A stretch of DNA of 64,000 nt from Bradyrhizobium sp. ARR65. Lineage in GTDB: Bacteria; Pseudomonadota; Alphaproteobacteria; Rhizobiales; Xanthobacteraceae. Of this stretch, positions 41,785 through 50,457 are shown one piece after another. Position 1 is the first letter of the stretch. Every line of letters starts with the position of its first letter. The position numbers and the translations under genes were made by a program. The notes under the pieces are model-generated. The model was not told the DNA's origin. It did no database searches and worked only from the letters and a program-made list of their open reading frames with translations. The stretch spans positions 120,052-184,051 of the forward strand of contig NZ_AWZU01000011.1 in the NCBI RefSeq assembly GCF_000472385.1, read 5' to 3'.

Positions 41785-42510
41785 ATGCCGACCCTGATCG
41801 CGGGCGCCGTTGCCGTCCTCACGCTTTACTTGCTGCTGCAGATGTTCCGGGCCGCAAACCCGGCCGTACTCGCGCGCGCGCTCAAGATCGCCGGTGGCGT
41901 GGTGGCGTTGGCGGTCGCCGCCTTCGCCGGTTTGCGCGGCGAGCTTGCGGTCGCCATTCCGATCGGCGTGTTTGGCGCGGGCTTGTTGGGCTGGTCGCCG
42001 TTCGGATCGTCGGGGTTCGGCAACATCGGCGGCTTGTTTGGCGGCGGCCAGCGCTCCGCAGGACAGCGCTCGCAGGTCCGCTCGCATTTTCTGGAAATGA
42101 CTCTGGACCACGACAGCGGCGAGCTGAAAGGCCGAATTGTTGCCGGCCCCCATGCAGGGCGCCAACTGGATGAGTTCGACCTGCCGCAGTTGACGGCGAT
42201 GATCACGGCCTTTGACGCGGAAAGCGTGGCCTTACTTGAAAGCTATCTGGACCGCCGGTTTCCCGCTTGGCGTGAGGACGCGCAGCGAAATGCGGCAGGG
42301 GGGCAGCGCCGCGCGACGACGAGCAGCAAAATGACGGAAGAGGAGGCCTACCAGATCCTTGGCCTGCAGCCGGGCGCGGGGCGCGACGAAATCGCCAAAG
42401 CCCACCGTACGCTCATGAAGAAACTGCATCCCGACCAAGGGGGGTCGACGTATCTCGCCGCCCGTGTAAACGAGGCCAAGGATACTCTGCTTCGCACGCA
42501 TCACGGCTGA
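41785..42510 (+). CDS. Membrane-anchored DnaJ-domain protein
   Basis: A 241-residue protein. Two or three hydrophobic segments in residues 1-80 (IAGAVAVLTLYLLLQMF; IAGGVVALAVAAFAGL; VAIPIGVFGAGLLG) are followed by a Gly-rich linker and a C-terminal J domain (EEAYQILGLQPGAGRDEIAK then HRTLMKKLHPDQGGSTYLA). The HPD motif is intact (HPDQGG), as in mitochondrial Tim14/DnaJC19-like proteins. It probably recruits DnaK at the membrane. Adjacent to the VWA gene. Confidence 0.88.
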   Translation: MPTLIAGAVAVLTLYLLLQMFRAANPAVLARALKIAGGVVALAVAAFAGLRGELAVAIPIGVFGAGLLGWSPFGSSGFGNIGGLFGGGQRSAGQRSQVRSHFLEMTLDHDSGELKGRIVAGPHAGRQLDEFDLPQLTAMITAFDAESVALLESYLDRRFPAWREDAQRNAAGGQRRATTSSKMTEEEAYQILGLQPGAGRDEIAKAHRTLMKKLHPDQGGSTYLAARVNEAKDTLLRTHHG

Positions 42511-42857
42511 CTCCGGCAACGCCAACAAACGCTACAACCGAAAGCCGCTGGCCGCCTCTGAGTGACGCCGAGGTCGCCCGCCGTTGCGCGGCGTGGTCGA
42601 TCATTTGTTCCAAAAAGTTCTAACCGCAAATTCTTGACGAGACGTTTGCAGCTTTGCGGCACTGCAGCTCGGCAGAAGCCGCGGTTCTGCCAGAACCGTG
42701 ACCCGGGCTTTCTGTTCCGACACATCTGCTCCAAGCGAGACGGTCGCCGCGAGGAGGTTCGGGACCGGACTTCCGCCGGACACGCTATCGCACAGACGCA
42801 AAAAAGCCCGCGCTTTTGCGGCGCGGGCTCTTGTCTTCGTTCTCGCGGATTTGATGA
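42511..42857. other. Convergent intergenic region with a terminator near its end
   Basis: About 350 bases between convergent genes. Besides the hairpin listed at 42799-42829 no gene or repeat was recognised. ORFs here read as low-complexity and are shadows. Confidence 0.45.
42799..42829 (-). terminator. Intrinsic terminator of the D,D-carboxypeptidase gene
   Basis: On the minus strand an AGCCCGCGC stem pairs with GCGCGGGCT around a 7-base loop and is followed by six Ts. It lies 29 bases after the stop of the 42858-44657 gene. Confidence 0.85.
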
Positions 42858-44657
42858 TTAGTTCTTCACGGTGATGCAGGATATTTCGGAACGCTTTAGC
42901 GTCCGGCACACCGCTTCCGCCTGATCGCGGTCAAGGCCTGCGAAACGGGCGCGGTAGAGCTTACGCTCGCCTTTGGCGATCACGGGCTCGGTGAAGGGGT
43001 CCGCCTTGGCGAGCAGGCCGCGGGCCTGGCTGCGCGCGGCCTCGATGCGTTGCTGTGCCTCGCTTTCACTCTCCAGCGCGCCGACCTGGACGATCCAGCC
43101 GGTATGGACGGCCGCGGACTTGCTGACGGCGCTCTGCGGTGCGGGCTGCGATGAGGCGGCATAGGCCATCGCCTGCGGCGGCGAAGAGGAGGGCACGCTC
43201 GAGGCGGGGAGGACACCAAGAATGCCGTTGCCGGTACCAAAGCCCGGCGGTTGCGGCGGCAGATCAGTTCTCGCTGTTTCGGGCTTGGCGGTATCGGCTT
43301 TTGGCGGTTCGCCGCGACCGGTCTCGGCCCTGGCAACGAGGGCATTGGAGGTTTCGGCGACGTCAGGTCGCGTCGGCGGGAGGGCGCTGGTCACGGGCGG
43401 TGCCGGCTGCGACGAGGCTGCGGAAGCGAGCTTCAACGGTCCAGCTTTCACCTGCACGGTCTTCACCCGGACCGGCTTCATGGGCTCCGACGAGCCTGGA
43501 ATGACTGCCACCGGCTGGCTCTGGATCACGCCGTTGGTGAGCGGAGCGGGATCTTTCGGCTGCGCGGGTGGCACCGCTGCGGTCGCTTGGGCCAGGAGGG
43601 ACATGCGGGGAGTCGGCGCAGGGGCCTGCGCTGCCGCCGCAGGTTCCGCGACGGCGGCCTGCATGCCCTTTGAGCGGGCATCGGGCGCGTCATCATCGGC
43701 GTCAGCCGTGTTGTCCGCGACGTTGTGCTCGGTGATCGCGGCAGCGGTACGGACGGTGGAAGCCTTCTCGAGGTTTTCGGCCAACAGGCTGCGCATGATA
43801 GCGTCACGCGAACCGCCACTGCGTCCGCCCATCACCACACCGATCAGGAAACGGTTGCCCCGATGCATCGAGGTGACCAGGTTGAAGCCGGAGGCGCGGG
43901 TATAGCCGGTCTTGATGCCGTCGACGCCTTCCACGCTGCCGAGCAGGTGATTGTGGCCGCGGATCGTCTGGCCGTGGAAGGTGAAGGCCGTCGTCGAGAA
44001 ATAGCGGTAGTAGCGCGGGAAGCGGTCTTGCAAGGCGCGTCCGAGGATCGATTGGTCGCGTGCCGTCGTCACCTGCTCGTCGTTCGGAAGGCCGGATGCG
44101 TTGCGATAGACGGTGCGGCTCATGCCGAGTTCGCGCGCTTTGCGCGTCATCATTCTGGCGAAGTTATCTTCGCTGCCGCCCAGTGCTTCGGCGATCACGA
44201 CGGCGGCGTCGTTGGCGGAGCGAGTGATCAGCCCCTTGATGGCGTCCTCCACCTTGATGGTTTGGCCAGGACGCAGTCCAAGCTTGGTCGGATCCTGCTC
44301 GGAGGCGTGTTCCGATACCGGCATTTCGGTGTCGAGCTTGATCTTGCCAGCATCGAGACGCTCAAACAGCAGATAGAGCGTCATCATCTTGGTCAACGAG
44401 GCTGGGTGACGAAGCCCATCGGGGCTATTGGCCGTAAGCACGGCGCCGGAGTTGCCGTCGACGATGATCGACGAAAATTTCGGGCTGTAATCGTCGTCCG
44501 AGTCCTGATGATGAGAGCGGGCGGCGTGGTGGTGAGAGCGGTGATAGCGACGCGCCTGAGCGCTGTCGGTCGTGACCATCGCGCCGGCCGTCAGCGTGAC
44601 GAGCCCGAAAATGCTAACTCGCACCAAGCGCGAGGAAGCCAGGTTTTTGCGAAGCAT
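42858..44657 (-). CDS. D-alanyl-D-alanine carboxypeptidase (S11) with a SPOR domain
   Basis: A 599-residue exported penicillin-binding protein. Signal or anchor helix at residues 12-30 (SIFGLVTLTAGAMVTT); a His-rich, charged linker (YHRSHHHAARSHH); then the S11 catalytic core with SASLTKMM-type SxxK in PASLTKMMTLY, SxN in ITRSANDAAVV and KTG in VDGIKTGYTRASG. It trims the terminal D-Ala of peptidoglycan stems. A 250-residue Pro/Ala-rich linker leads to a C-terminal SPOR domain (GWIVQVGALESESEAQQRIE, ISCITVKN end) that binds denuded glycan at the septum. Strong terminator after it. Confidence 0.93.
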   Translation of the reverse strand: MLRKNLASSRLVRVSIFGLVTLTAGAMVTTDSAQARRYHRSHHHAARSHHQDSDDDYSPKFSSIIVDGNSGAVLTANSPDGLRHPASLTKMMTLYLLFERLDAGKIKLDTEMPVSEHASEQDPTKLGLRPGQTIKVEDAIKGLITRSANDAAVVIAEALGGSEDNFARMMTRKARELGMSRTVYRNASGLPNDEQVTTARDQSILGRALQDRFPRYYRYFSTTAFTFHGQTIRGHNHLLGSVEGVDGIKTGYTRASGFNLVTSMHRGNRFLIGVVMGGRSGGSRDAIMRSLLAENLEKASTVRTAAAITEHNVADNTADADDDAPDARSKGMQAAVAEPAAAAQAPAPTPRMSLLAQATAAVPPAQPKDPAPLTNGVIQSQPVAVIPGSSEPMKPVRVKTVQVKAGPLKLASAASSQPAPPVTSALPPTRPDVAETSNALVARAETGRGEPPKADTAKPETARTDLPPQPPGFGTGNGILGVLPASSVPSSSPPQAMAYAASSQPAPQSAVSKSAAVHTGWIVQVGALESESEAQQRIEAARSQARGLLAKADPFTEPVIAKGERKLYRARFAGLDRDQAEAVCRTLKRSEISCITVKN

Positions 44658-44935
44658 GAATCCCCGTCCCAGTTTCTGACTTGATCACCGGCTCGTGAGG
44701 CAAAATTGTGCCCAGTCCCCGCTGATCATTCCCTGCGCGAACGTCGATCCAGGCCATTGGCTTGCCTTGCGGAGTCGAAGTTCAGGCCGCTTTTCTAGCT
44801 GAGGCACTGCTCACAAACAGCCTTTTACTGCCTGCGGAAGGGTGAACAGGTCCAGGAATCAGGGTAGGCGGCGAGGGTTGCCAAAGCCTTAAGGAACCCT
44901 TGCTCTGAACCCCGGTATTCGCCGGGAATTTTGGC

Positions 44936-44987
44936 TTATTGTGCAGCGCACAAGATTCTTGACGTTTATTGTGCAATGCAGTATGTA
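44936..44987 (+). promoter_or_regulatory. Phasin promoter with two operator copies
   Basis: A -35 TTGACG (44959-44964) and a -10 TATGTA (44982-44987) are separated by exactly 17 bases. The near-repeats TTATTGTGCAGCGCACAA (44936-44953) and TTATTGTGCAATGCA (44966-44980) start 30 bases apart. The first contains the palindrome TTGTGC-N3-GCACAA. The second lies inside the -35/-10 spacer, the classic repressor position. A PhaR-type regulator would fit, but that is inference. Confidence 0.7.
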
Positions 44988-45050
44988 ACGATCGCGTCAG
45001 GGAGCCGGGACCTCCCGGCTATTCAAGCAGTCTGGGAAAAGGAATTCGTA

Positions 45051-45392
45051 ATGTTCAAGGTTGAGGACTTCCAGAATTACGGCAAGGAGCAGTTCGAAAC
45101 ATTCGTGGCTTCCGCCACAAATGTGCAGAACGGGCTCAGCGCGATCGCGACCGCGTACGGCGACTACACCAAGAAATCGTATGAGGACACCAAGTCGTTT
45201 GTGGAAAAACTCTCCAGCGTGAAATCGCTCGACAAGGTGCTCGAGGCGGAGACCGAATACGTCAAGACGGCGTATGAAACCTTTGTCGCGGAGTCGCAGA
45301 AGATCGCGGGCCTCTACGGCGATCTCGCCAAGCAGGTGTTCAAGCCGGTGGAAACGCTGGCCGCGAAGTTTGCGCCAACGCCGGCTCAGTAA
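45051..45392 (+). CDS. Phasin family protein
   Basis: A 113-residue amphipathic helical protein that coats polyhydroxyalkanoate granules. MFKVEDFQNYGKEQFETFVA, SAIATAYGDYTKKSYEDTK and AETEYVKTAYETFVAESQKI are the phasin 2 hallmarks. The ATG at 45051 opens the conserved part; upstream in-frame residues are not protein-like. It has its own promoter with probable PhaR operators and an intrinsic terminator, so it is a monocistronic, regulated gene. Confidence 0.93.
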   Translation: MFKVEDFQNYGKEQFETFVASATNVQNGLSAIATAYGDYTKKSYEDTKSFVEKLSSVKSLDKVLEAETEYVKTAYETFVAESQKIAGLYGDLAKQVFKPVETLAAKFAPTPAQ

Positions 45393-45420
45393 AGCCGCCA
45401 CGCCGACGCCATCATCGCCG

Positions 45421-45449
45421 AAAGCCCGGTCGCGTCGGCCGGGCTTTTT
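45421..45449 (+). terminator. Intrinsic terminator of the phasin gene
   Basis: AAAGCCCGG pairs with CCGGGCTTT around a 9-base loop, followed by TTG with extra Ts. It begins 28 bases after the stop. Confidence 0.85.
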
Positions 45450-45488
45450 GTTTGGGCCAAGCAAGGGCTTGTTTGGGCGAAGCAAGGT
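45448..45488. repeat. Short tandem repeat, two 21-base units
   Basis: TTGTTTGGGCCAAGCAAGGG is followed by TTGTTTGGGCGAAGCAAGGT with one base between; 18 of 20 positions match. No known element; probably a slippage duplication. Confidence 0.6.
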
Positions 45489-45895
45489 CAGGGACTCGCC
45501 TGTTCCGCCGCCGCTGAAACTTGTCAGAAAGCGGACAGCTCTTGCGGAATCGCAAAGCCGAATGGAATTGGTTTTGTAAATCGGCGCAGGATTGATTAAC
45601 CTACGATGTTGATCGTCTGGTCGGGAATCGACCTCGCCGTATGCGGGTCCAAGGACCCCGCGCTTGCGATGAGGCGCCGACTGACCCATATTCCATCGAT
45701 CGATCCGCCCTGGGGGCCGGACCGAACGGGAGCGGCGATCTGGAAAGCTTGTCTGGAGACCGAGGTAGCTTCGGCAGCGTCACACGATCGCTATTCGGCT
45801 TCCGTGGGGACCTTTTGAACGCTTGTGCCATGTCGCAACTAACTTTGAGCTCTGATCCATCTGTTCGGCCCGCCTCCGCCGTCTTTGCCGTTCGA
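45489..45895. other. clpS leader region, no convincing gene
   Basis: About 400 bases between the phasin terminator and the chosen clpS start. The clpS frame stays open through it, but the upstream part is low-complexity and not conserved-looking. It should contain the clpS promoter, not recognised. Confidence 0.4.
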
Positions 45896-46228
45896 ATGAG
45901 CAACGACGAGAACCGTACCGGGGGCGCAGGCGGTCCTTCCACCTCCGTCATCACCAAGGTCAAGCCGAAGACAAAGCGGCCTAATCTCTACCGCGTCCTG
46001 ATCCTCAACGACGACTACACGCCGATGGAGTTCGTCGTTCACGTGCTGGAAAAATTTTTCAATAAGGACCCGGAAGCCGCGACCAAGATCATGCTGCACG
46101 TCCACCATCACGGGATTGGGGAGTGCGGCATCTTCACCTACGAGATCGCCGAGACCAAGGTGACGCAGGTGATGGATTTCGCGCGCAAGCACCAGCATCC
46201 CCTGCAGTGCGTAATGGAAAAAAAATAA
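45896..46228 (+). CDS. clpS: ATP-dependent Clp protease adaptor ClpS
   Basis: A 110-residue adaptor that binds N-degron substrates and delivers them to ClpAP. Conserved core: [20 protein letters not shown] (substrate pocket), [19 protein letters not shown] and the [17 protein letters not shown] helix. The start at 45896 gives the family length; an ATG at 45830 would add 22 residues, and the choice lacks a ribosome-site distinction. clpA follows 190 bases later, forming the usual pair. Confidence 0.94.
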   Translation: MSNDENRTGGAGGPSTSVITKVKPKTKRPNLYRVLILNDDYTPMEFVVHVLEKFFNKDPEAATKIMLHVHHHGIGECGIFTYEIAETKVTQVMDFARKHQHPLQCVMEKK

Positions 46229-46420
46229 CGGCGCGCCCGTTCGGTCCAAAGCGGAACGGGTCTTGCATCGAGAAATACCGTGGACGGATGCCGCTGTTGC
46301 GACGCTTAACTCGCGGAACCGGTCTTTTGCCGCGAACTTGTATAACTATATGGTGAGCAAGGTTGTTGTTGCCTCGACGGGCGACGGCGATCATGATGGC
46401 AGGGGGCCACAGGAGCGCGA

Positions 46421-48820
46421 ATGCCGACTTTTTCCCAGAGCCTTGAGCAATCCCTGCATCGTGCGCTGGCGATTGCCAATGAGCGACATCACCAATACGC
46501 GACGCTCGAGCATCTTCTGCTGTCGCTGATCGACGACTCCGATGCGGCGGCCGTGATGCGTGCCTGCAGTGTCGATCTCGACAAGCTGCGCACGAGCTTG
46601 GTCAACTATCTCGAAACCGAATTCGAAAATCTGGTTACCGACGGCGCCGATGACGCCAAGCCGACCGCCGGTTTCCAGCGCGTGATTCAGCGCGCGGTGA
46701 TTCATGTCCAGTCGTCCGGTCGCGAAGAGGTGACCGGCGCGAATGTCCTGATCGCGATCTTCGCCGAGCGCGAAAGCCATGCTGCGTATTTCCTGCAGGA
46801 GCAGGACATGACGCGCTACGACGCCGTCAACTACATCAGCCACGGCATCGCCAAGCGGCCCGGTGTTTCCGAGGCGCGGCCCGTGCGCGGCGTTGACGAG
46901 GAGACGGAGACCAAGGGCAACGAGGACTCCAAGAAAAAGGGCGAAGCGCTCGAGACGTATTGCGTCAACCTCAACAAGAAGGCGCGCGACGGCAAGATCG
47001 ACCCGGTGATCGGACGGAACTCCGAGATCAACCGCGCGATCCAGGTGTTGTGCCGGCGCCAGAAGAACAATCCGCTGTTCGTCGGCGAGGCCGGCGTCGG
47101 CAAGACCGCGATCGCCGAAGGTCTCGCCAAGCGCATCGTCGACAGCGAGGTACCGGAAGTGCTGGCAGCCGCCACCGTGTTCTCGCTGGACATGGGCACG
47201 CTGCTTGCGGGCACACGTTATCGCGGTGACTTCGAGGAGCGCTTGAAGCAGGTGCTGAAGGAACTGGAGGCGCATCCCAACGCGATCCTGTTCATCGACG
47301 AGATTCATACCGTGATCGGTGCCGGCGCCACCTCCGGCGGCGCCATGGATGCGTCCAATTTGCTGAAGCCGGCCCTGGCTTCGGGCACGATCCGCTGCAT
47401 GGGCTCGACGACCTACAAGGAATATCGCCAACACTTTGAGAAGGACCGCGCGCTGGTGCGGCGCTTCCAGAAGATCGACATCAACGAGCCGTCGGTGGAA
47501 GACGCGATCGCGATCCTGAAGGGGCTGAAGCCCTATTTCGAGGACTATCACCGGCTGAAATACACCAATGAGGCGATCGAGGCTGCGGTGCAGCTGTCCT
47601 CGCGCTATATCCATGACCGCAAGCTGCCGGACAAGGCGATCGACGTGATCGACGAGTCGGGAGCGGCGCAGATGCTGGTCGCCGAGAACAAGCGCAAGAA
47701 GACCATTGGCATCAAGGAGATCGAAACCACGATCGCCACGATGGCGCGGATTCCGCCCAAGAGCGTCTCGAAGGACGATGCCGAGGTGCTGAAGCATCTC
47801 GAAACGACCTTGAAGCGCGTGGTTTTCGGTCAGGACAAAGCGATCGAGTCGCTTTCCGCTTCGATCAAGCTCGCACGTGCGGGCCTGCGCGAACCGGAAA
47901 AGCCGATCGGCTGCTATCTGTTCTCCGGTCCCACCGGCGTCGGCAAGACCGAGGTCGCAAAACAGCTCGCGGCGACGCTGGGCGTGGAGCTGTTGCGCTT
48001 CGATATGTCCGAATACATGGAGCGGCACACGGTGTCGCGCCTGATCGGCGCGCCTCCGGGCTATGTCGGCTTCGACCAGGGCGGTCTCTTGACCGACGGC
48101 GTCGATCAGCATCCGCATTGCGTGGTGCTGCTGGACGAAATCGAGAAGGCGCATCCGGATCTCTACAACGTGCTGCTGCAGATCATGGATCACGGCCGGC
48201 TCACCGACCACAACGGCAAGCAGGTCAATTTCCGCAACGTGATCCTGATCATGACGACGAATGCGGGCGCTGCCGATCTCGCCAAGCAGGCTTTTGGCTT
48301 CACCCGCAGCAAGCGCGAAGGCGACGACCACGAGGCCATCAACCGGCAGTTTGCGCCGGAATTCCGCAACCGCCTCGATGCCATCATCTCGTTCGCGCAT
48401 CTCAATGTCGACGTGATCGGCATGGTGGTCGAAAAGTTCGTGCTGCAGCTCGAAGCGCAACTCGCCGACCGCGATGTCACCATCGAGCTGTCCGAGCCCG
48501 CCAAGGCCTGGCTGATCGAGCATGGCTACGACCAGCAGATGGGCGCGCGTCCGATGGCGCGCGTCATCCAGGAGCACATCAAGAAGCCGCTCGCGGACGA
48601 GGTGCTGTTCGGCAAGCTCAAGGGCGGCGGCCATGTTCGGGTCGTGCTGGTCAAGGATGAGGCAACGGGGACGGACAAGATCGGCTTCGAGTTCGTCGAA
48701 GGTCCGGTCACGCCGAAACCGGAGAAGCTGCCTGGCGCGCGCAAGCGTAAGCCGAAATCGGGTGGCCCGGGCGGCGGCGCCAAGGGGCCGACCTCGAAGG
48801 GGCCGCTGGTCAAAGTCTGA
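46421..48820 (+). CDS. clpA: ATP-dependent Clp protease ATP-binding subunit ClpA
   Basis: A 799-residue AAA+ unfoldase of the ClpAP protease. N-terminal double Clp-N domain (FSQSLEQSLHRALAIANERH), D1 Walker A GEAGVGKTAIAEGLA, Walker B ILFIDEIH, D2 Walker A SGPTGVGKTEVAKQ, Walker B VVLLDEIEKAHPDLYN and a ClpP-binding IGF-like loop in the DLAKQAFGFTRS region. The ATG has an AGGAGCG site. The C-terminus is extended and Gly/Lys-rich. A terminator follows. Confidence 0.96.
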   Translation: MPTFSQSLEQSLHRALAIANERHHQYATLEHLLLSLIDDSDAAAVMRACSVDLDKLRTSLVNYLETEFENLVTDGADDAKPTAGFQRVIQRAVIHVQSSGREEVTGANVLIAIFAERESHAAYFLQEQDMTRYDAVNYISHGIAKRPGVSEARPVRGVDEETETKGNEDSKKKGEALETYCVNLNKKARDGKIDPVIGRNSEINRAIQVLCRRQKNNPLFVGEAGVGKTAIAEGLAKRIVDSEVPEVLAAATVFSLDMGTLLAGTRYRGDFEERLKQVLKELEAHPNAILFIDEIHTVIGAGATSGGAMDASNLLKPALASGTIRCMGSTTYKEYRQHFEKDRALVRRFQKIDINEPSVEDAIAILKGLKPYFEDYHRLKYTNEAIEAAVQLSSRYIHDRKLPDKAIDVIDESGAAQMLVAENKRKKTIGIKEIETTIATMARIPPKSVSKDDAEVLKHLETTLKRVVFGQDKAIESLSASIKLARAGLREPEKPIGCYLFSGPTGVGKTEVAKQLAATLGVELLRFDMSEYMERHTVSRLIGAPPGYVGFDQGGLLTDGVDQHPHCVVLLDEIEKAHPDLYNVLLQIMDHGRLTDHNGKQVNFRNVILIMTTNAGAADLAKQAFGFTRSKREGDDHEAINRQFAPEFRNRLDAIISFAHLNVDVIGMVVEKFVLQLEAQLADRDVTIELSEPAKAWLIEHGYDQQMGARPMARVIQEHIKKPLADEVLFGKLKGGGHVRVVLVKDEATGTDKIGFEFVEGPVTPKPEKLPGARKRKPKSGGPGGGAKGPTSKGPLVKV

Positions 48821-48845
48821 CGCGTGCTTCGATTGATCGATCGAA

Positions 48846-48872
48846 AAGGCCGGCTGAAAAAGCCGGCCTTTT
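48846..48872 (+). terminator. Intrinsic terminator after clpA
   Basis: AAGGCCGGCT pairs with AGCCGGCCTT around GAAAA and is followed by TT. It starts 25 bases after the clpA stop. The symmetrical A/T tails could also serve the opposite strand. Confidence 0.85.
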
Positions 48873-48935
48873 GCTTGTCGCGGCTTGATTGCGGGCTTGT
48901 CGATTGTGGGCGTTGGGCGGAGCGCCCTGCCGCGC

Positions 48936-50360
48936 TCACTCGCCCTTCAGGCGTTGACCGTCACGCACACGCACCTCCTCGACGCCGCGGGCGCCGGCGG
49001 GCGAGAGCCTGAGCATGCTCAGCATGGCGCCGACCAAGGCAAAGCCGACGCCGGCGAGCAGCGAGAGCTGCGTCCCCTCGGCCGGATAGCGTGCGAGGAA
49101 CAGCGCAACCAGGGCGGCCCCCGTGGTTTGTCCAAGCAGCCGCGCGGTGCCCAGCATGCCGCTGGCGCCGCCGGAGCGCTCACGCGGTGCGGCCGCGATC
49201 ATGGTGCGATTGTTGGGTGTCTGGAACAGGCCGAAACCGAAGCCGGCCAGCGCCATGCGCCAGATCACGTCCGAGGGCGTCGGATGCGCCGGTAACAGCG
49301 CGAGCGTCGCCAGCCCCAGCGCAAAGATAAGCAGCCCGATGCCGCCCAAAAGACCGGCCGGAAACCGCTCGACCAGCCGGCCCGCGAGCGGAGCGGCGAA
49401 GGCGACCGCGATCGGCCAGGGCGTGATCAATAGACCCATGCGAACGGCCGTGTAACCGAAACGGCTCTGCAGATAGAAGGGCAACGCGACAAACGCCAGC
49501 ATCTGACCGCAGAACGAGGCGATTGAGGTTGCGATCGACAGTGCAAAGATCGGAATCCGCAACAGGTCGATCGGCAACAGCGGCGGGGTTTCCATGTGCG
49601 TTTCGCGGTAGATCAGCGCGGCGGCGGCGGCGGCCGCGATCGCGAATTGCAGCAGGACGGTAGCGAGGGGCTCGCCATGACCGACGCTGTCGATGGCGGC
49701 GATCCCGACTCCGAAGGTGATGGCGCTGAGGCCGGCGCTCTGCCAGTCGAAGGCGTGTTCGGCGGGCCTTGCATACGGCAGAGAGCGCCAGGCGAGCGCT
49801 AGCGTGATGAGGCCGATCGGCACGTTCACGGCAAACAGGTAGGGCCAGCTTGCCACGGCCAGAATGCCGGCGGCGATGGTCGGGCCGACCGCGGCGGAGG
49901 TCGCAACCACCATGGCATTGATGCCGATGCCGCGGCCAAGCTGGTCGTGCGGATAGGTGTAACGCACCAAAGCGGAGTTGACGCTAAGGATGCCGGCCGC
50001 GCCAAATCCCTGTACGATGCGCGCAACCGTAAGCAGCAGCAGAGTATGCGCGAGCGCGCAAAACAGCGATGCGAGCGTAAACAGCACCAGCCCGGCGATA
50101 TAGACACGCCGATAGCCGATGATCTCGCCGAGCGAGGCCAGCGGAAGCAGCGAGATGGTCACCGCGAGCTGGTAGCCATTGACGATCCAGATCGAGAACG
50201 CCGGCGAGGCATTGAGGTCACTTGCGATGGTCGGCAGGGCGACATTGGCGATTGCGCCGTCGACCACCGCCATCACGATACCAAACGCAATCGTTACGAT
50301 CGCCCAATAGCGCTGCGGCAAGGGCAGGCCATCGGCGTACTCAACAACTGTAGGAGACAT
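48936..50360 (-). CDS. MFS drug/proton antiporter, DHA2-like
   Basis: A 474-residue transporter with 14 predicted membrane helices. Motif A-like and C-like segments: LASLGEIIGYRRVYIAGLVLF after helix 2, RIVQGFGAAGILSVNSALV and VGPTIAAGILAVASWPYLFAVN (motif C). It probably exports small toxic compounds by proton antiport. ATG at 50360 has only a weak ribosome site. Solitary, with no adjacent regulator or membrane-fusion partner. Confidence 0.92.
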   Translation of the reverse strand: MSPTVVEYADGLPLPQRYWAIVTIAFGIVMAVVDGAIANVALPTIASDLNASPAFSIWIVNGYQLAVTISLLPLASLGEIIGYRRVYIAGLVLFTLASLFCALAHTLLLLTVARIVQGFGAAGILSVNSALVRYTYPHDQLGRGIGINAMVVATSAAVGPTIAAGILAVASWPYLFAVNVPIGLITLALAWRSLPYARPAEHAFDWQSAGLSAITFGVGIAAIDSVGHGEPLATVLLQFAIAAAAAAALIYRETHMETPPLLPIDLLRIPIFALSIATSIASFCGQMLAFVALPFYLQSRFGYTAVRMGLLITPWPIAVAFAAPLAGRLVERFPAGLLGGIGLLIFALGLATLALLPAHPTPSDVIWRMALAGFGFGLFQTPNNRTMIAAAPRERSGGASGMLGTARLLGQTTGAALVALFLARYPAEGTQLSLLAGVGFALVGAMLSMLRLSPAGARGVEEVRVRDGQRLKGE

Positions 50361-50457
50361 CCTAAAGAATCGAACCTTGCTTGACTGCCCGGCAAACTAG
50401 CCGGAATAGGGCCAACCGAGCAGGCGGGGCAGGGTTCCATCAGCTATGCGCGCAACC

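Noticed and set aside
46391..48634. A 747-codon minus-strand ORF
   Set aside because: It is antisense to clpA and its residues have no domain; high GC opens long shadow frames. clpA motifs on the plus strand are unambiguous.
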